DNA of 64,000 nucleotides from Stutzerimonas stutzeri. Its GTDB lineage: Bacteria > Pseudomonadota > Gammaproteobacteria > Pseudomonadales > Pseudomonadaceae. A model generated the notes under the pieces. That model was not told the origin of the DNA. It did not search any database and saw nothing but the letters and a program-made list of their open reading frames with translations. The stretch's first letter is position 1. Each line of letters opens with the position of its first letter. Shown piece after piece: positions 9,325 through 19,937 of the stretch. The DNA lies in the NCBI RefSeq assembly GCF_019090095.1, contig NZ_JAGQFP010000002.1:1860001-1924000 (forward strand), written 5' to 3'. The position numbers and the translations under genes were made by a program.

Positions 9325-10035
9325 ATGTCCCGCTTGCAGGAATTCTTGCATGGCTGCCGCGATATCCTTCCGCTGATCGTCGGCGCGATTCCATTCGGCA
9401 TCATATTCGGCACGTTGGCCATCGGCGCCGGCCTGTCGCCCTGGCAGACCATCGGCATGTCAGCGCTGGTCTTCGCCGGCTCTGCGCAATTCATCGCGGT
9501 CACGCTGATTACCGGAGGCGTGGGGGCTGCAGTGGTGCTGCTGACGACCTTCGTCGTCAACCTGCGCCATGCGCTCTACAGCGCGGCGCTGCAACCCTTT
9601 GTGCGGCATCTGTCGAGCCGCTGGCGGGTGCCGCTGGCATTCTGGCTGACCGACGAGGCCTTCGCCGTCATCCAGCATCGCTATGCCAGCGATGATGCCT
9701 CGCCGTACAAGCACTGGTTCTTCTTCGGCGCGGCGTTGACCATGTACCTCTCCTGGCAGCTGGCGACCCTGGCCGGCATCGCCTTCGGTCAGGCGGTGCC
9801 GGACGTGGCCAGCTGGGGCCTGGATTTCGCCATGATCGCGACCTTCATCGGTATCGCCGTGCCGATGATGCGCACCCGTCCGCAGGTGGCCTCGGCCTTG
9901 GTCGCCGCCGCCGTGGCGCTGTTGACCTGGGAGCTGCCGTACAAACTCGGCCTGATCGCTGCGGCGCTGGCCGGTATCGTCGTCGGCGTCTGGCTCGAGC
10001 GGCGCGCCGAGCGCCAACTGCGGGAGGCGCACTGA
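9325..10035 (+). CDS. azlC: AzlC family branched-chain amino acid exporter, large subunit
   Basis: 236 residues from the ATG at 9325, four bases after AAGGAGC. The hydrophobic protein has about 7-8 helices and the typical AzlC start, DILPLIVGAIPFGIIFG, then SALVFAGSAQFIAV and VVNLRHALYSAAL, then the W-LTDEAFAV motif. With AzlD it forms a two-component inner-membrane exporter; family members export valine, leucine, azaleucine or related compounds. The stop codon overlaps the azlD start (TGATG), so the two are translationally coupled. The actual substrate is inferred from the family only. Confidence 0.9.
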   Translation: MSRLQEFLHGCRDILPLIVGAIPFGIIFGTLAIGAGLSPWQTIGMSALVFAGSAQFIAVTLITGGVGAAVVLLTTFVVNLRHALYSAALQPFVRHLSSRWRVPLAFWLTDEAFAVIQHRYASDDASPYKHWFFFGAALTMYLSWQLATLAGIAFGQAVPDVASWGLDFAMIATFIGIAVPMMRTRPQVASALVAAAVALLTWELPYKLGLIAAALAGIVVGVWLERRAERQLREAH

Positions 10036-10361
10036 TGCAGACCTGGCTGCTGATCATTGGAATGCTGGCGATCACCTTCCTGACGCGCTACAGCTTTTTC
10101 GCCTGGCCCGACCTGCGTTTTCCGCGCGTGGTGGAGCAGGGCCTGCATTACGTGCCGGTCGCCGTACTCACCGCCATCGTGGTGCCGGGCATGCTCCGGC
10201 CCGAGGGCGACTGGGCGTTGCACTGGCACAACGCGTACCTGTTGGCGGGGCTGCTGTCGATCGGCGTTGCCGCCTTGACCCGCAATCTGCTGGCGACCAT
10301 CGCGGGCGGGTTGCTGAGCTTCTTCGTGATGCGCTGGGCCTTCGGGCAATTGCCGCTATGA
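10035..10361 (+). CDS. azlD: AzlD family branched-chain amino acid exporter, small subunit
   Basis: 108 residues with four predicted membrane helices, beginning MQTWLLIIGMLAITFLTRYSF. The FLTRYSFF motif and the later LHYVPVAVLTAIVVPGML are typical of AzlD. Its ATG overlaps the azlC stop by one base, so both subunits should be made in equal amounts. It ends 46 bases before the next gene, an MFS transporter, which may belong to the same transcript. Confidence 0.88.
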   Translation: MQTWLLIIGMLAITFLTRYSFFAWPDLRFPRVVEQGLHYVPVAVLTAIVVPGMLRPEGDWALHWHNAYLLAGLLSIGVAALTRNLLATIAGGLLSFFVMRWAFGQLPL

Positions 10362-10407
10362 CCGCGCTGGCCAGCCTTGTTTCGGACTATCAACGCGGAG
10401 ACGCGCC

Positions 10408-11745
10408 ATGACCCCGCATTCGCAGTTCGGCCTGCTCGGCAGCCGACGCTTCCTGCCGTTCTTTCTTACCCAACTGCTCGGCGCCTTCAACGACAACGTG
10501 TTCAAGCAGGCGCTGGTGCTGGCGATCCTCTTCAAGCTGGGTACCACGGCCGACGTCAGCGTGCTGGTGAACCTCTGCGCGCTGTTGTTCATCCTGCCGT
10601 TCTTCCTGTTTTCCGCGCTGGGTGGCCAGTTCGGCGAGAAATACGAGAAGGCCTGGTTGATCCGCCGCATCAAGTTCGCCGAGATCCTGATCATGCTGGT
10701 CGGCGCCGTGGGCCTGTGGCTGGGCAACCTGCCGTTGCTGCTCGCCGTCCTGTTCTGCATGGGCACGCAATCGGCGCTGTTCGGGCCGGTGAAATACGCG
10801 ATCCTGCCGCAGCAACTGCGGCCCGATGAGCTGGTTGGCGGCAATGCGCTGGTCGAGATGGGCACCTTTCTGGCGATACTCGGCGGCACCATCGCCGCGG
10901 GCGTCCTGATGGGCTACCTCGACTATGCGCTGTGGGTGTCGCTGGCGGTGGTGGGGCTGGCTACGGTGGGGTTCCTCGCCAGCCGGGCGATTCCGCTGTC
11001 GGCGGCAGCGCTGCCGGGCCTGCGGCTGGACTGGAACCTGTTGCGCCAGTCACTGACCATCATGCAGTTGGGCTTGGGGCAGCAGCGCGCCGTCTCCCGG
11101 GCCATGATCGGCAATTCCTGGTTCTGGTTTCTCGGCGCGGTGTACCTGACCCAGATCCCGGCCTTCGCCCGTGATTGGCTGCAGGGCGACGAGGGGGTGG
11201 TGACGCTCATCCTGGCGGTGTTCTCGATCGGCATTGCGCTGGGCTCGATGCTCTGCGAGCGGCTGGCACGGCACCGGGTCGAGCTCGGCCTGGTGCCGCT
11301 GGGCGCGAGCGGATTGACGCTGTTCGGCGTGCTGCTCTGGTGGCATGCCGGCAGCGTGCCGGCCGCAGCGGCGGTGAGGGACTGGTCGGCGCTGCTGGCC
11401 GAGCCACACGCCTGGTGGGTGCTGCTGGACATTCTCGGTCTGGGCACCTTCGGCGGGCTCTACATCGTGCCGCTGTACGCCTTGATCCAGTCCCGCACGG
11501 CGCTGCAGGAGCGGTCTAGGGTGGTGGCCGCGAACAACATTCTCAACGCGTTGTTCATGGTGATCTCGGCGATCTTCGCCATCGTGCTGCTCAGCCTGGT
11601 GAAACTGACGATCCCGCAACTGTTCCTCACGGTGGCGCTACTGAACGTCCTGGTGATCGGCTGGATATGCTATTCGGTGCCGGAGTTCGCGGTGCGTCTG
11701 CGCGACTGGCTGTTGCGCCGGCCGTTGCCACCGCCGACGGCCTGA
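10408..11745 (+). CDS. MFS transporter, LplT-like
   Basis: 445 residues, about 12 membrane helices. The N-terminus (FLPFFLTQLLGAFNDNVFKQAL) and the loop GQFGEKYEKAWLIRRIKFAEI resemble the major-facilitator domain of lysophospholipid transporter LplT. The same kind of domain is also found at the N-terminus of Aas-type fusions that carry acyltransferase and acyl-ACP synthetase domains. Here the gene stops after the MFS domain and a short basic, proline-rich tail (LLRRPLPPPTA), and no acyltransferase follows. It probably moves lysophospholipids across the inner membrane, but that is an inference from resemblance. RBS GCGGAGAC lies about 6 bases upstream. The leftward maltose gene malE2 ends 42 bases downstream. 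Confidence 0.7.
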   Translation: MTPHSQFGLLGSRRFLPFFLTQLLGAFNDNVFKQALVLAILFKLGTTADVSVLVNLCALLFILPFFLFSALGGQFGEKYEKAWLIRRIKFAEILIMLVGAVGLWLGNLPLLLAVLFCMGTQSALFGPVKYAILPQQLRPDELVGGNALVEMGTFLAILGGTIAAGVLMGYLDYALWVSLAVVGLATVGFLASRAIPLSAAALPGLRLDWNLLRQSLTIMQLGLGQQRAVSRAMIGNSWFWFLGAVYLTQIPAFARDWLQGDEGVVTLILAVFSIGIALGSMLCERLARHRVELGLVPLGASGLTLFGVLLWWHAGSVPAAAAVRDWSALLAEPHAWWVLLDILGLGTFGGLYIVPLYALIQSRTALQERSRVVAANNILNALFMVISAIFAIVLLSLVKLTIPQLFLTVALLNVLVIGWICYSVPEFAVRLRDWLLRRPLPPPTA

Positions 11746-11787
11746 CCCGTCGCGCAAGCGGCATCGCCGGTGGCGGCGGGCGCTTGG

Positions 11788-13032
11788 CTAGCGCTCGGCC
11801 GCGGTCGCGCTGGCGACGGGGTAGAAGCGGCGGCGCACCCTCTGCATCTCGCCGTGGCGCTTCAGGCGAGCGCTGATCTGTTCGAGCGTCGTGGGAATGT
11901 TCAGCTCGCCGTTGAGCATCGGGCGCAGGCGCGTCTGGAACAGGCTCCAGAAGCGTTTCATCTCCGGGATATCCGGCATGATCTCGCCGCTGGCGGCCGA
12001 CTGGTAGGTATGCGCGATCAACGGGTCGCGCTGCAGGGTTTCCAGCAGTTCGAGGTTGGCGGCCGCACCCAGGGGCTTGTCCGCGTCGATGGCGCGTAGC
12101 CCGTCGGCCGTGGTCAGGTAGTCCTCGAGAAAGCGCTGCGCCTGGGCCTGGTTGGGGCTGTGCGAGTTGATCGCTGCCGCGATGATGCCGACGAAGGGCT
12201 TGCCGCGCCGATCGGCATCGATCCCCGGCACATCGTCGATACCGATGCGCATGCCGGTCGTACGCAGCTCGTTCCACACCCAGGGACCATTGACCATCAT
12301 GGCCAGCTCGCCGGCCTTGAACGCCTTCATCATGCTGTCGTAGTCATCCTCCGGTGCCAGCACACCTAGCTCGCGCAACTGGCGCAGTTGCTCGAAGCCG
12401 GCGACGGCGCCCGGGTTGCCGATACCCAGATCGCTCAGGTCGTACAGCCCGTCGTGCTTGCGCACGCTGTAGCCGCCACTGCCGGCGATCATCGGCCAGG
12501 AGAAATAGAGGTTGGCGTAGTCCCAGGCGATCGCGCGCTTGCCTTGTTCGCGAAGACGTCGGTCCAGCTCGATCACTTCGCGCCAGGTGCGCGGCGCCGA
12601 GGCGACCAGGTCGCGGTTGTAGATCAGGCTGACGACTTCGGTGGATAACGGGTAGCCGTAGATGCGATTGCCGACGCTGACCGCCTCCCAGGTAAACCCC
12701 GGGGTGCGCTCGAGGGCGGCGGGGCTCGGCTTCAGCGGGGCGAGGTGGCCAGCGTCGAGCCAGGAGCCGAAGCGATCATGGGCGAAGATGACGATGTCGG
12801 GGCCTTTGCTGGTCCCGGCGAGGCGGTCGAACCGCGCCGCGAGGTCTTGCGGCGTGGCGACTTCGACCTCGATGCCCGTGTCTGTATGAAAGCGCTCGCC
12901 GACCTTGGCGACGCCGTTGTAGCCCTTGTCCTGATTGACCCAGACCAGCAGCTTGCCGCGTTCGAAGGCCGACGCGGTGGTGGCCAGGCAGGCCAGCATC
13001 AAAACCCAGGCGGTATTGCGCAACCTGATCAT
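11788..13032 (-). CDS. Second maltodextrin-binding protein (MalE paralogue)
   Basis: 414 residues from ATG 13032; AAGGAG six bases upstream supports it over the TTG at 13038. Signal peptide 1-23 ends ATTASA. The mature protein follows MalE: ERGKLLVWVNQDKGYNGV at the start, GPDIVIFAHDRFGSW, FTWEAVSVGNRIYGYPLSTEVVSLIYNRDL, MMVNGPWVWNEL, and PEMKRFWSLF near the end. It is clearly paralogous to MalE at 23514-24701 but more diverged, and has an extra basic C-terminal tail of about 20 residues (MQRVRRRFYP). It is last in the lamB-malM-malE2 string and likely under the lamB MalT promoter. It may have a different oligosaccharide preference or feed the same MalFGK transporter. Confidence 0.85.
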   Translation of the reverse strand: MIRLRNTAWVLMLACLATTASAFERGKLLVWVNQDKGYNGVAKVGERFHTDTGIEVEVATPQDLAARFDRLAGTSKGPDIVIFAHDRFGSWLDAGHLAPLKPSPAALERTPGFTWEAVSVGNRIYGYPLSTEVVSLIYNRDLVASAPRTWREVIELDRRLREQGKRAIAWDYANLYFSWPMIAGSGGYSVRKHDGLYDLSDLGIGNPGAVAGFEQLRQLRELGVLAPEDDYDSMMKAFKAGELAMMVNGPWVWNELRTTGMRIGIDDVPGIDADRRGKPFVGIIAAAINSHSPNQAQAQRFLEDYLTTADGLRAIDADKPLGAAANLELLETLQRDPLIAHTYQSAASGEIMPDIPEMKRFWSLFQTRLRPMLNGELNIPTTLEQISARLKRHGEMQRVRRRFYPVASATAAER

Positions 13033-13058
13033 GTGCAACTCCTTGCTCGGTAGCGACG

Positions 13059-13084
13059 CACCCGGTCCTGTCCGGGACCGGGTG
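13059..13084 (-). other. Intercistronic hairpin malM-malE2
   Basis: A perfect 10-bp stem (CACCCGGTCC / GGACCGGGTG) with a 6-base loop sits between the malM stop and the malE2 start. There is no U-run, so it is more likely a transcript-stabilising or pausing structure than a full terminator. Confidence 0.6.
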
Positions 13085-13103
13085 GAGGGTTTTGCGGCGC
13101 CGG

Positions 13104-14027
13104 CTATTTGATCTGGATGCGCTCCAGCAAATAGGCCCGCGCTTCGCTGTCGCCGATGCGAACCGCTTCGTCCGCCAGGCGCAGTGCGCGTTCAAGGTCC
13201 TGGCTGGCCAAGGCCGCGTCGATGCCCTGGCGGTAGTAGGCCTGGGTTTCCGGCAGGACGGCCGGAGCGGGGGTGGAGGGCACCTGATTGCCCATCTCGC
13301 CGCCGATGCTGTAGGCGGGTACGTAGGTGTTGGCCTCTTGGCCGGCGGCGCGGTCTTCGATCAATACCATCTTGATCACACCGACCGGCGAATGCTTCGC
13401 CACCGGATCGGGGATGCTCGGCGGCTCGTTGCCCAGCGCCTTGGCGTACGCCTTCGCCGGGTGCTGCAGGGTGGTCTGGCCGTCGCTGTCGCGCTCCGAG
13501 GCGAAAATCACCAGGTAGCGTTCGTTGCCGGGGTTGTCCAGGTAGAGCCGGTCGACCCGCAGGCGGGCATCGAGGCTGTCGCCCTTCATGCCTTCGGCCG
13601 GTACGTAGGTGAAATCGTCGGCGTCGAGCAGGCGGGTCATGCGGAACTGACTGTCGAGCAGCATGACGCTGGGCGCCAGTACCGTGTCGCCCGCCTGGCT
13701 GAACAGGCGAATCTCGAAGGATTTGCTGTCGCGCGGCAGGGCGAATGCGCGGAAGAAGCTCTTGCCGGTCTTGAAGGGGTAGGCCGGGGCGGAAGCATCC
13801 AGGGTCACGTTACCGGAGAAGTTGGCCGGCAACGGTTGAAAGGGGAAGGTCTTGATCGCGTCGCAGCAGATCGGAGCGTCAGCCAATGCCTGGCGAGCGC
13901 TGTGTATCGGCATGTCCAGTGGAGCGGGCGTCTGTGCCAGCGCATCCACACGGCGAAGCGGTTGGTTGCCGCAACCGGCTGCCAGCAGCACGGCCAGGCC
14001 CAGCAGGGAATATCGCAGCGTTTTCAT
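13104..14027 (-). CDS. malM: Maltose operon periplasmic lipoprotein MalM
   Basis: 307 residues from the ATG at 14027 (TGGAG eight bases upstream). An N-terminal lipoprotein signal ends LLAAGC with the lipidated cysteine at residue 19. The mature part matches the MalM family: the early motif APICCDAIKTFPFQPL, a beta-rich middle (RAFALPRDSKSFEIRLFSQ; PSVMLLDSQFRMTR) and a C-terminal helical stretch (EAVRIGDSEARAYLLERIQIK). MalM is a periplasmic member of the E. coli maltose regulon of unknown exact role. Here it lies directly downstream of lamB, as in E. coli where it follows lamB in the malK-lamB-malM operon. Confidence 0.9.
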   Translation of the reverse strand: MKTLRYSLLGLAVLLAAGCGNQPLRRVDALAQTPAPLDMPIHSARQALADAPICCDAIKTFPFQPLPANFSGNVTLDASAPAYPFKTGKSFFRAFALPRDSKSFEIRLFSQAGDTVLAPSVMLLDSQFRMTRLLDADDFTYVPAEGMKGDSLDARLRVDRLYLDNPGNERYLVIFASERDSDGQTTLQHPAKAYAKALGNEPPSIPDPVAKHSPVGVIKMVLIEDRAAGQEANTYVPAYSIGGEMGNQVPSTPAPAVLPETQAYYRQGIDAALASQDLERALRLADEAVRIGDSEARAYLLERIQIK

Positions 14028-14055
14028 GATCAACACTCCAGTCGCCAATCGAAAA

Positions 14056-14081
14056 GACCCCGACCAGCCATGGTCGGGGTA
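14056..14081 (-). terminator. Attenuator-like hairpin between lamB and malM
   Basis: In the leftward direction the 9-bp stem CCCCGACCA/TGGTCGGGG closes a 4-base loop and is followed by a short U-rich stretch (TCTTTTC). It lies in the lamB-malM gap and could lower expression of malM and malE2 relative to lamB. Confidence 0.6.
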
Positions 14082-14186
14082 AAAGCACCGCCGGAACGGT
14101 GGGAGCGAAAAAAGAGAGAGTGGCCGGACCGGGCGGCGTGCAACGGGAGGAGAGGGACCGCTGCGCGCCGCCGGACCGTCAGGCGC

Positions 14187-15765
<1,579 letters not shown>

Positions 15766-15868
15766 GTGGCGGTCGGTGATGGGGTTGTCACCGACTGCGC
15801 CCGGCCGTCCGGGAAGCCGGTGGCCGTTGTCGGGTGCTCACAACAACTACAAGAGTGGAGCTACTTCG

Positions 15869-17548
15869 ATGAGACATGCTTTATCTTCGACCCGCCTGGC
15901 CTTGGCGGTTTCTTCCCTGTTGCTGACCCTGGGCACGGCCCACGCCGCCGATCTGGCCGGCAAGAGCCCGGCTGGCGTGCGCTACCACGGCGGCGATGAA
16001 ATCATCCTGCAGGGCTTTCACTGGAACACGGTGCGTGAGGCACCCAATGCCTGGTACGACAGGCTCCGCGAGATGGCGCCGACCATCGCCGCCGACGGCT
16101 TCAGTGCCATCTGGATGCCGGTGCCCTGGCGTGACTTTTCCAGCTGGAGCGACGGGTCCAACTCCGGTGGCGGAGAAGGCTATTTCTGGCACGACTTCAA
16201 CAAGAACGGCCGCTACGGCAGCGATGGCCAGCTCAAGCAGGCGGCGGCCGCGTTGAACGCCGCGAAGGTGAAGGTGCTCTACGACGTGGTGCCCAACCAC
16301 ATGAACCGCGGCTATCCGGACAAGGAAATCAACCTGCCGGCCGGCCAGGGCTTCTGGCGAAACGACTGCAACGACCCCGGTAACTATGCCAACGATTGCG
16401 ATGATGGCGACCGCTTCATGGGCGGCGATGCGGACCTCAACACGGCCAACCCTCAGGTCTTTGGCATGTTCCGGGACGAGTTCGCCAACCTGCGCGGGAA
16501 CTACGGCGCCGGCGGTTTTCGCTTCGACTTCGTCCGGGGGTATGCCGGCGAGCGGGTCGACAGCTGGATGAGCGCGGCCCATGACGACGCCTTCTGCGTG
16601 GGCGAGCTGTGGAAGTCGCCGAGCGAATACCCGAGCTGGGACTGGCGCAACACGGCCAGCTGGCAACAGGTGATCAAGGACTGGTCCGACCGGGCCAAGT
16701 GCCCGGTGTTCGACTTCGCCCTCAAGGAGCGGATGCAGAACGGCTCGATCGCCGACTGGAAGAACGGCCTCAATGGCAATCCCGACCCGCGCTGGCGCGA
16801 AGTGGCGGTGACCTTCATCGACAACCACGACACCGGCTACTCGCCGGGGCAGAACGGTGGCCAGCATCACTGGGCGCTGCGTGACGATCTGGTGCGCCAG
16901 GCCTATGCCTATATCCTCTCCAGCCCCGGTACGCCGGTGGTGTACTGGTCGCACATGTACGACTGGGGACAGGCTCCGCTGATCCGTCAACTGATCCAGA
17001 TCCGCCGCGCCGCGGGCATCCGGGCGGACTCGGCCATCGAGTTCCACAGTGAGTACTCGGGCCTGGTCGCGACGGTGCAGGGCACGGCGCACACTCTGGT
17101 GATCGCCCTGGGCTCGAACCTGGACAACCCGGGCCAGGTCAGCAGCGGCAGCTTCAATCAGGCGCTGAGCCAGGACAATGGTCAGGTGCGGATCTGGACC
17201 ACTGGCGACAACGACGGCGATGGCGGTGAAGACGGCGGCGACAACGGCGCGCTGGTCAGCGTCAACTTCCGTTGTGACAACGGCGTCACCCAGATGGGCG
17301 ATAGCGTCTACGCGATCGGCAACCTGACGCAGCTGGGCAACTGGAACCCGGCCAATGCGGTCCGCCTCACCGATGTCAGCAACTACCCGACCTGGAAGGG
17401 CAGCATCAGCCTGCCGGCGCAGCAGGCGGTGGAATGGAAGTGCATCGTGCGCAGCGAAGCCAATCCGACCCAGGTCAAGCGCTGGCAGCCGGGCGGCAAC
17501 ACCCGCTTCACCAGTGCGGCGGGCGCCAGCACCAGCGGTTCCTTCTAA
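15869..17548 (+). CDS. amyP: Maltotetraose-forming amylase (G4-amylase), secreted
   Basis: 559 residues from ATG 15869 (GGAG nine bases upstream). The signal peptide ends about residue 27 (GTAHAA). Mature DLAGKSPAGVRYHGGDEIILQG matches P. stutzeri glucan 1,4-alpha-maltotetraohydrolase. GH13 catalytic residues are D220 (FRFDFVRGYA), E246 (CVGELWK) and D321 (IDNHDTGY); subtracting 27 gives 193, 219 and 294, the numbers known for the P. stutzeri enzyme. After about residue 445 an acidic, glycine-rich linker (GDNDGDGGEDGGDNG) leads to a C-terminal CBM20 starch-binding domain (about 460-559, VSVNFRCDNGVTQMGDSVYAIGN, WKGSISLP, VEWKC). It releases maltotetraose from starch outside the cell. It is divergent from lamB, with its own MalT-type promoter. 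Confidence 0.96.
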   Translation: MRHALSSTRLALAVSSLLLTLGTAHAADLAGKSPAGVRYHGGDEIILQGFHWNTVREAPNAWYDRLREMAPTIAADGFSAIWMPVPWRDFSSWSDGSNSGGGEGYFWHDFNKNGRYGSDGQLKQAAAALNAAKVKVLYDVVPNHMNRGYPDKEINLPAGQGFWRNDCNDPGNYANDCDDGDRFMGGDADLNTANPQVFGMFRDEFANLRGNYGAGGFRFDFVRGYAGERVDSWMSAAHDDAFCVGELWKSPSEYPSWDWRNTASWQQVIKDWSDRAKCPVFDFALKERMQNGSIADWKNGLNGNPDPRWREVAVTFIDNHDTGYSPGQNGGQHHWALRDDLVRQAYAYILSSPGTPVVYWSHMYDWGQAPLIRQLIQIRRAAGIRADSAIEFHSEYSGLVATVQGTAHTLVIALGSNLDNPGQVSSGSFNQALSQDNGQVRIWTTGDNDGDGGEDGGDNGALVSVNFRCDNGVTQMGDSVYAIGNLTQLGNWNPANAVRLTDVSNYPTWKGSISLPAQQAVEWKCIVRSEANPTQVKRWQPGGNTRFTSAAGASTSGSF

Positions 17549-17644
17549 CCGACGCGCGCCGGCTCCGGTCGGCGCGACCGTCTGCTGGCCGGAACCGCTG
17601 CATGGGCCGGTCAGGGTGGAGATTCGCCATCCAGTACGCCTGCC

Positions 17645-17715
17645 CTACGCCTGGGTGCTCCTCCCTTCAGGGGTGGCGGGGGGAGGATGTGTGGATGCCC
17701 GGCCCAAAGGATTCT
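17645..17715 (+). promoter_or_regulatory. MalT-type promoter of the chemoreceptor gene
   Basis: CTACGCC (17645-17651), 6 bases, CTCCTCC (17658-17664), 17 bases, GGAGGATGT (17682-17690), 19 bases, GATTCT (17710-17715). The extended box GGGGAGGATG starts at 17680. It ends 49 bases before the chemoreceptor ATG and about 100 bases after the amylase stop. Confidence 0.78.
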
Positions 17716-17764
17716 GGCGCGACAACAACAAGTCGTCGCGTTCGCTGTCGCGCCAGGAGCTTTC

Positions 17765-19795
17765 ATGTCCGCCCAATTGCGTTTTTCCCTCTTTCGACTC
17801 GGCTTCCTGCCGCGCCTCTATCTGCTGATTGCCGCACTCGTCGTCTTGCTCATGCTGGTGACCGGTTCCAGCCTGGTGGCGATCGGCCGGTTGCAGGACA
17901 ACGCCGGGCAAATCTCCACCACGGCCTCACGCCTGCTGGTCAGCGAGAGTTTTTTCAGCACCTTGCAGAGCCTGACGCAAAACCTGTCCGACGCGCTCGC
18001 CGAGGACCGGCCGGAGCAGCTCGATGCCTTTATCGAGCGCCACCGCGACCTGCATCAGCGGGCGGTCGAAAAGCTCGACGAACTCGATGGTCTGACACCG
18101 GGCCACACCGATGCCAAGCAACGGCTGAGCGAGTTGTTGCCGGAGCTCGACCGTCGCAGCCTGGCGCTGATCGACGCGCACCGTGGCCTGCTCCAGCGCG
18201 TCGAGCACAATGCCGTTGGCCTGCGTGACCTTCAGTTGGAGTTCTCGCGCCTCAAGCAGGATCTGTTGCAGGCCCAGTTCGTCACCCACGACGACCTGGT
18301 GGCCTATTCGATCAAGCAGTTCATCATCCCGCTCGAGCAGGTCGAGGCGACGATGTTCGATGCGATCGGCAGCGCCTCGCCCAGCAAGCTCGACGAAGCG
18401 GCCGCCACGGTGGCCGCACGCTTGCCCGACTTGCAGAAGAAGCTCGACAACGTGCTGATGGACCTGGCCCCGCACCAGGACAGCCGCACCGATTACGCGC
18501 ACAGCTTCCGCCCGCCGTTCGACGCCATCCAGCGCCAGCTTGAGGTCACCGGGCAGGGCGCGGTCGGGCAGTACTACGCTTGGCTTCGCGACAAGCAGGC
18601 CAACCGCGAGCAGAAGGACCAGCTCAGCGGCTTGCAACGCCAGGCCCGCGACGATATCGGCACGCTCATCGCCAGTGCCCAGCAGGCCAGCGACGAACAG
18701 CTTGCCCGGGCACAGGACACCTATCGGCTGGGTGTGATCCGGCTGCTCTGGATGGCTGCGCTATCGATCGGGATCGCGCTGTTCATGGGCCTGTGGCTGA
18801 GCCGCACCATGCGCGTTGCGCTGGGTGCCGTCACCGGTACCTTGCAGCACCTGGCCTCAGGCGACCTGCGCGACCAATGCAGCTACCGCAAGGCCGACGA
18901 GTTCGGTCGCGTCAGCGAGCACGTCAATCGGGTCGCCGCCAACATGCGCGATGCACTGGCGCAGCTCGGGCGCAACGCCGACGAGCAGGACGAAATCGCG
19001 CGGCGCAATGCAGAGGCCTGCAACCAGGCGCGCGCCGGCCTCGAGCAGCAGCGCAGCAGCATCGGGGCGCTGGTCGCCAGCCTGACCGAGCTGGAAACCA
19101 GCTTCGGCGAGGTCGCTCATCACGCCGGCGAGACGGCAGCGCGGGTCGGCAGCGTCGAAACCCTGGCCCGTCAGGGCAGTGAACTGATGAGCGACACCCG
19201 CGAGAGCACGGCCAGCCTGGCGCGCCAGTTGGAGGCGAGCGTGGACGAGATCGCCAATGTCGAGGTGCTGAGCGAACAGATTGGAGAAATTCTCGTCGTC
19301 ATCCGCGGCATCGCCGACCAGACCAATCTGCTGGCACTCAACGCAGCCATCGAGGCGGCGCGCGCGGGCGAGCAGGGACGCGGCTTCGCCGTGGTGGCCG
19401 ACGAGGTGCGCGGACTGGCGCAGCGCACGGCGAAGTCGACGGGAGAGATCCAGCAGCGCATCGAACGCCTGGCGCAGGGCATCGCCTCGGCGGTGCAATC
19501 AGTGGAGAAGAGCCGGGTGCAGATGCAGGCCAACCTGGATCAGGTCGGTACGGCCGACCAGCTGATGCAGGACATCCGCCAGCAGGTAGAGCACATCGCC
19601 ACCATGTCCCGCGAGATCGACTCGGCGACCGGGCAGCAGCGTCTTGCCGCCGAGGAAGTCTCGCGTGGAATGCATGAGATCGACGCTGCGGCCGAGCAGA
19701 ACATGGGCAGCGTCGTGGCGATCAGCCAGAGCAGCGATCGCCAGGCGCGCATGTCGGCCGAACAGCAGGCGCTCTGCGCGCGCTACTACACCTGA
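17765..19795 (+). CDS. Methyl-accepting chemotaxis protein, probable maltodextrin-linked receptor
   Basis: 676 residues from ATG 17765 (CAGGAGC upstream). Topology: TM1 about 17-39; a long, all-helical periplasmic domain (about 40-318); TM2 about 321-343; HAMP (about 345-398, ending [13 protein letters not shown]); then the cytoplasmic signalling coiled coil. Its tip (from about 515, [25 protein letters not shown]) is the invariant CheA/CheW contact. No terminal CheR-binding pentapeptide is present (ends ARYYT). The long helical sensor resembles HBM-type or similar double-bundle ligand domains. The upstream promoter has the MalT operator set shared with lamB, malE and the glucosidase. I infer from this that it senses maltodextrins or a loaded binding protein; no ligand can be read directly. 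Confidence 0.9.
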   Translation: MSAQLRFSLFRLGFLPRLYLLIAALVVLLMLVTGSSLVAIGRLQDNAGQISTTASRLLVSESFFSTLQSLTQNLSDALAEDRPEQLDAFIERHRDLHQRAVEKLDELDGLTPGHTDAKQRLSELLPELDRRSLALIDAHRGLLQRVEHNAVGLRDLQLEFSRLKQDLLQAQFVTHDDLVAYSIKQFIIPLEQVEATMFDAIGSASPSKLDEAAATVAARLPDLQKKLDNVLMDLAPHQDSRTDYAHSFRPPFDAIQRQLEVTGQGAVGQYYAWLRDKQANREQKDQLSGLQRQARDDIGTLIASAQQASDEQLARAQDTYRLGVIRLLWMAALSIGIALFMGLWLSRTMRVALGAVTGTLQHLASGDLRDQCSYRKADEFGRVSEHVNRVAANMRDALAQLGRNADEQDEIARRNAEACNQARAGLEQQRSSIGALVASLTELETSFGEVAHHAGETAARVGSVETLARQGSELMSDTRESTASLARQLEASVDEIANVEVLSEQIGEILVVIRGIADQTNLLALNAAIEAARAGEQGRGFAVVADEVRGLAQRTAKSTGEIQQRIERLAQGIASAVQSVEKSRVQMQANLDQVGTADQLMQDIRQQVEHIATMSREIDSATGQQRLAAEEVSRGMHEIDAAAEQNMGSVVAISQSSDRQARMSAEQQALCARYYT

Positions 19796-19937
19796 TCCCG
19801 GCAGCGGTATGGCGATGATGGCCAGCCAAGGTGCGCCAGGCGGCGCCGATGGGTTGAGGCCCTAGGTCCTTTCGTCAGTTCGATCGCTTCGCTAATGGCC
19901 GGGGCCGAGTCGCTCAACGGGTGAGCGACTCGCTCGT

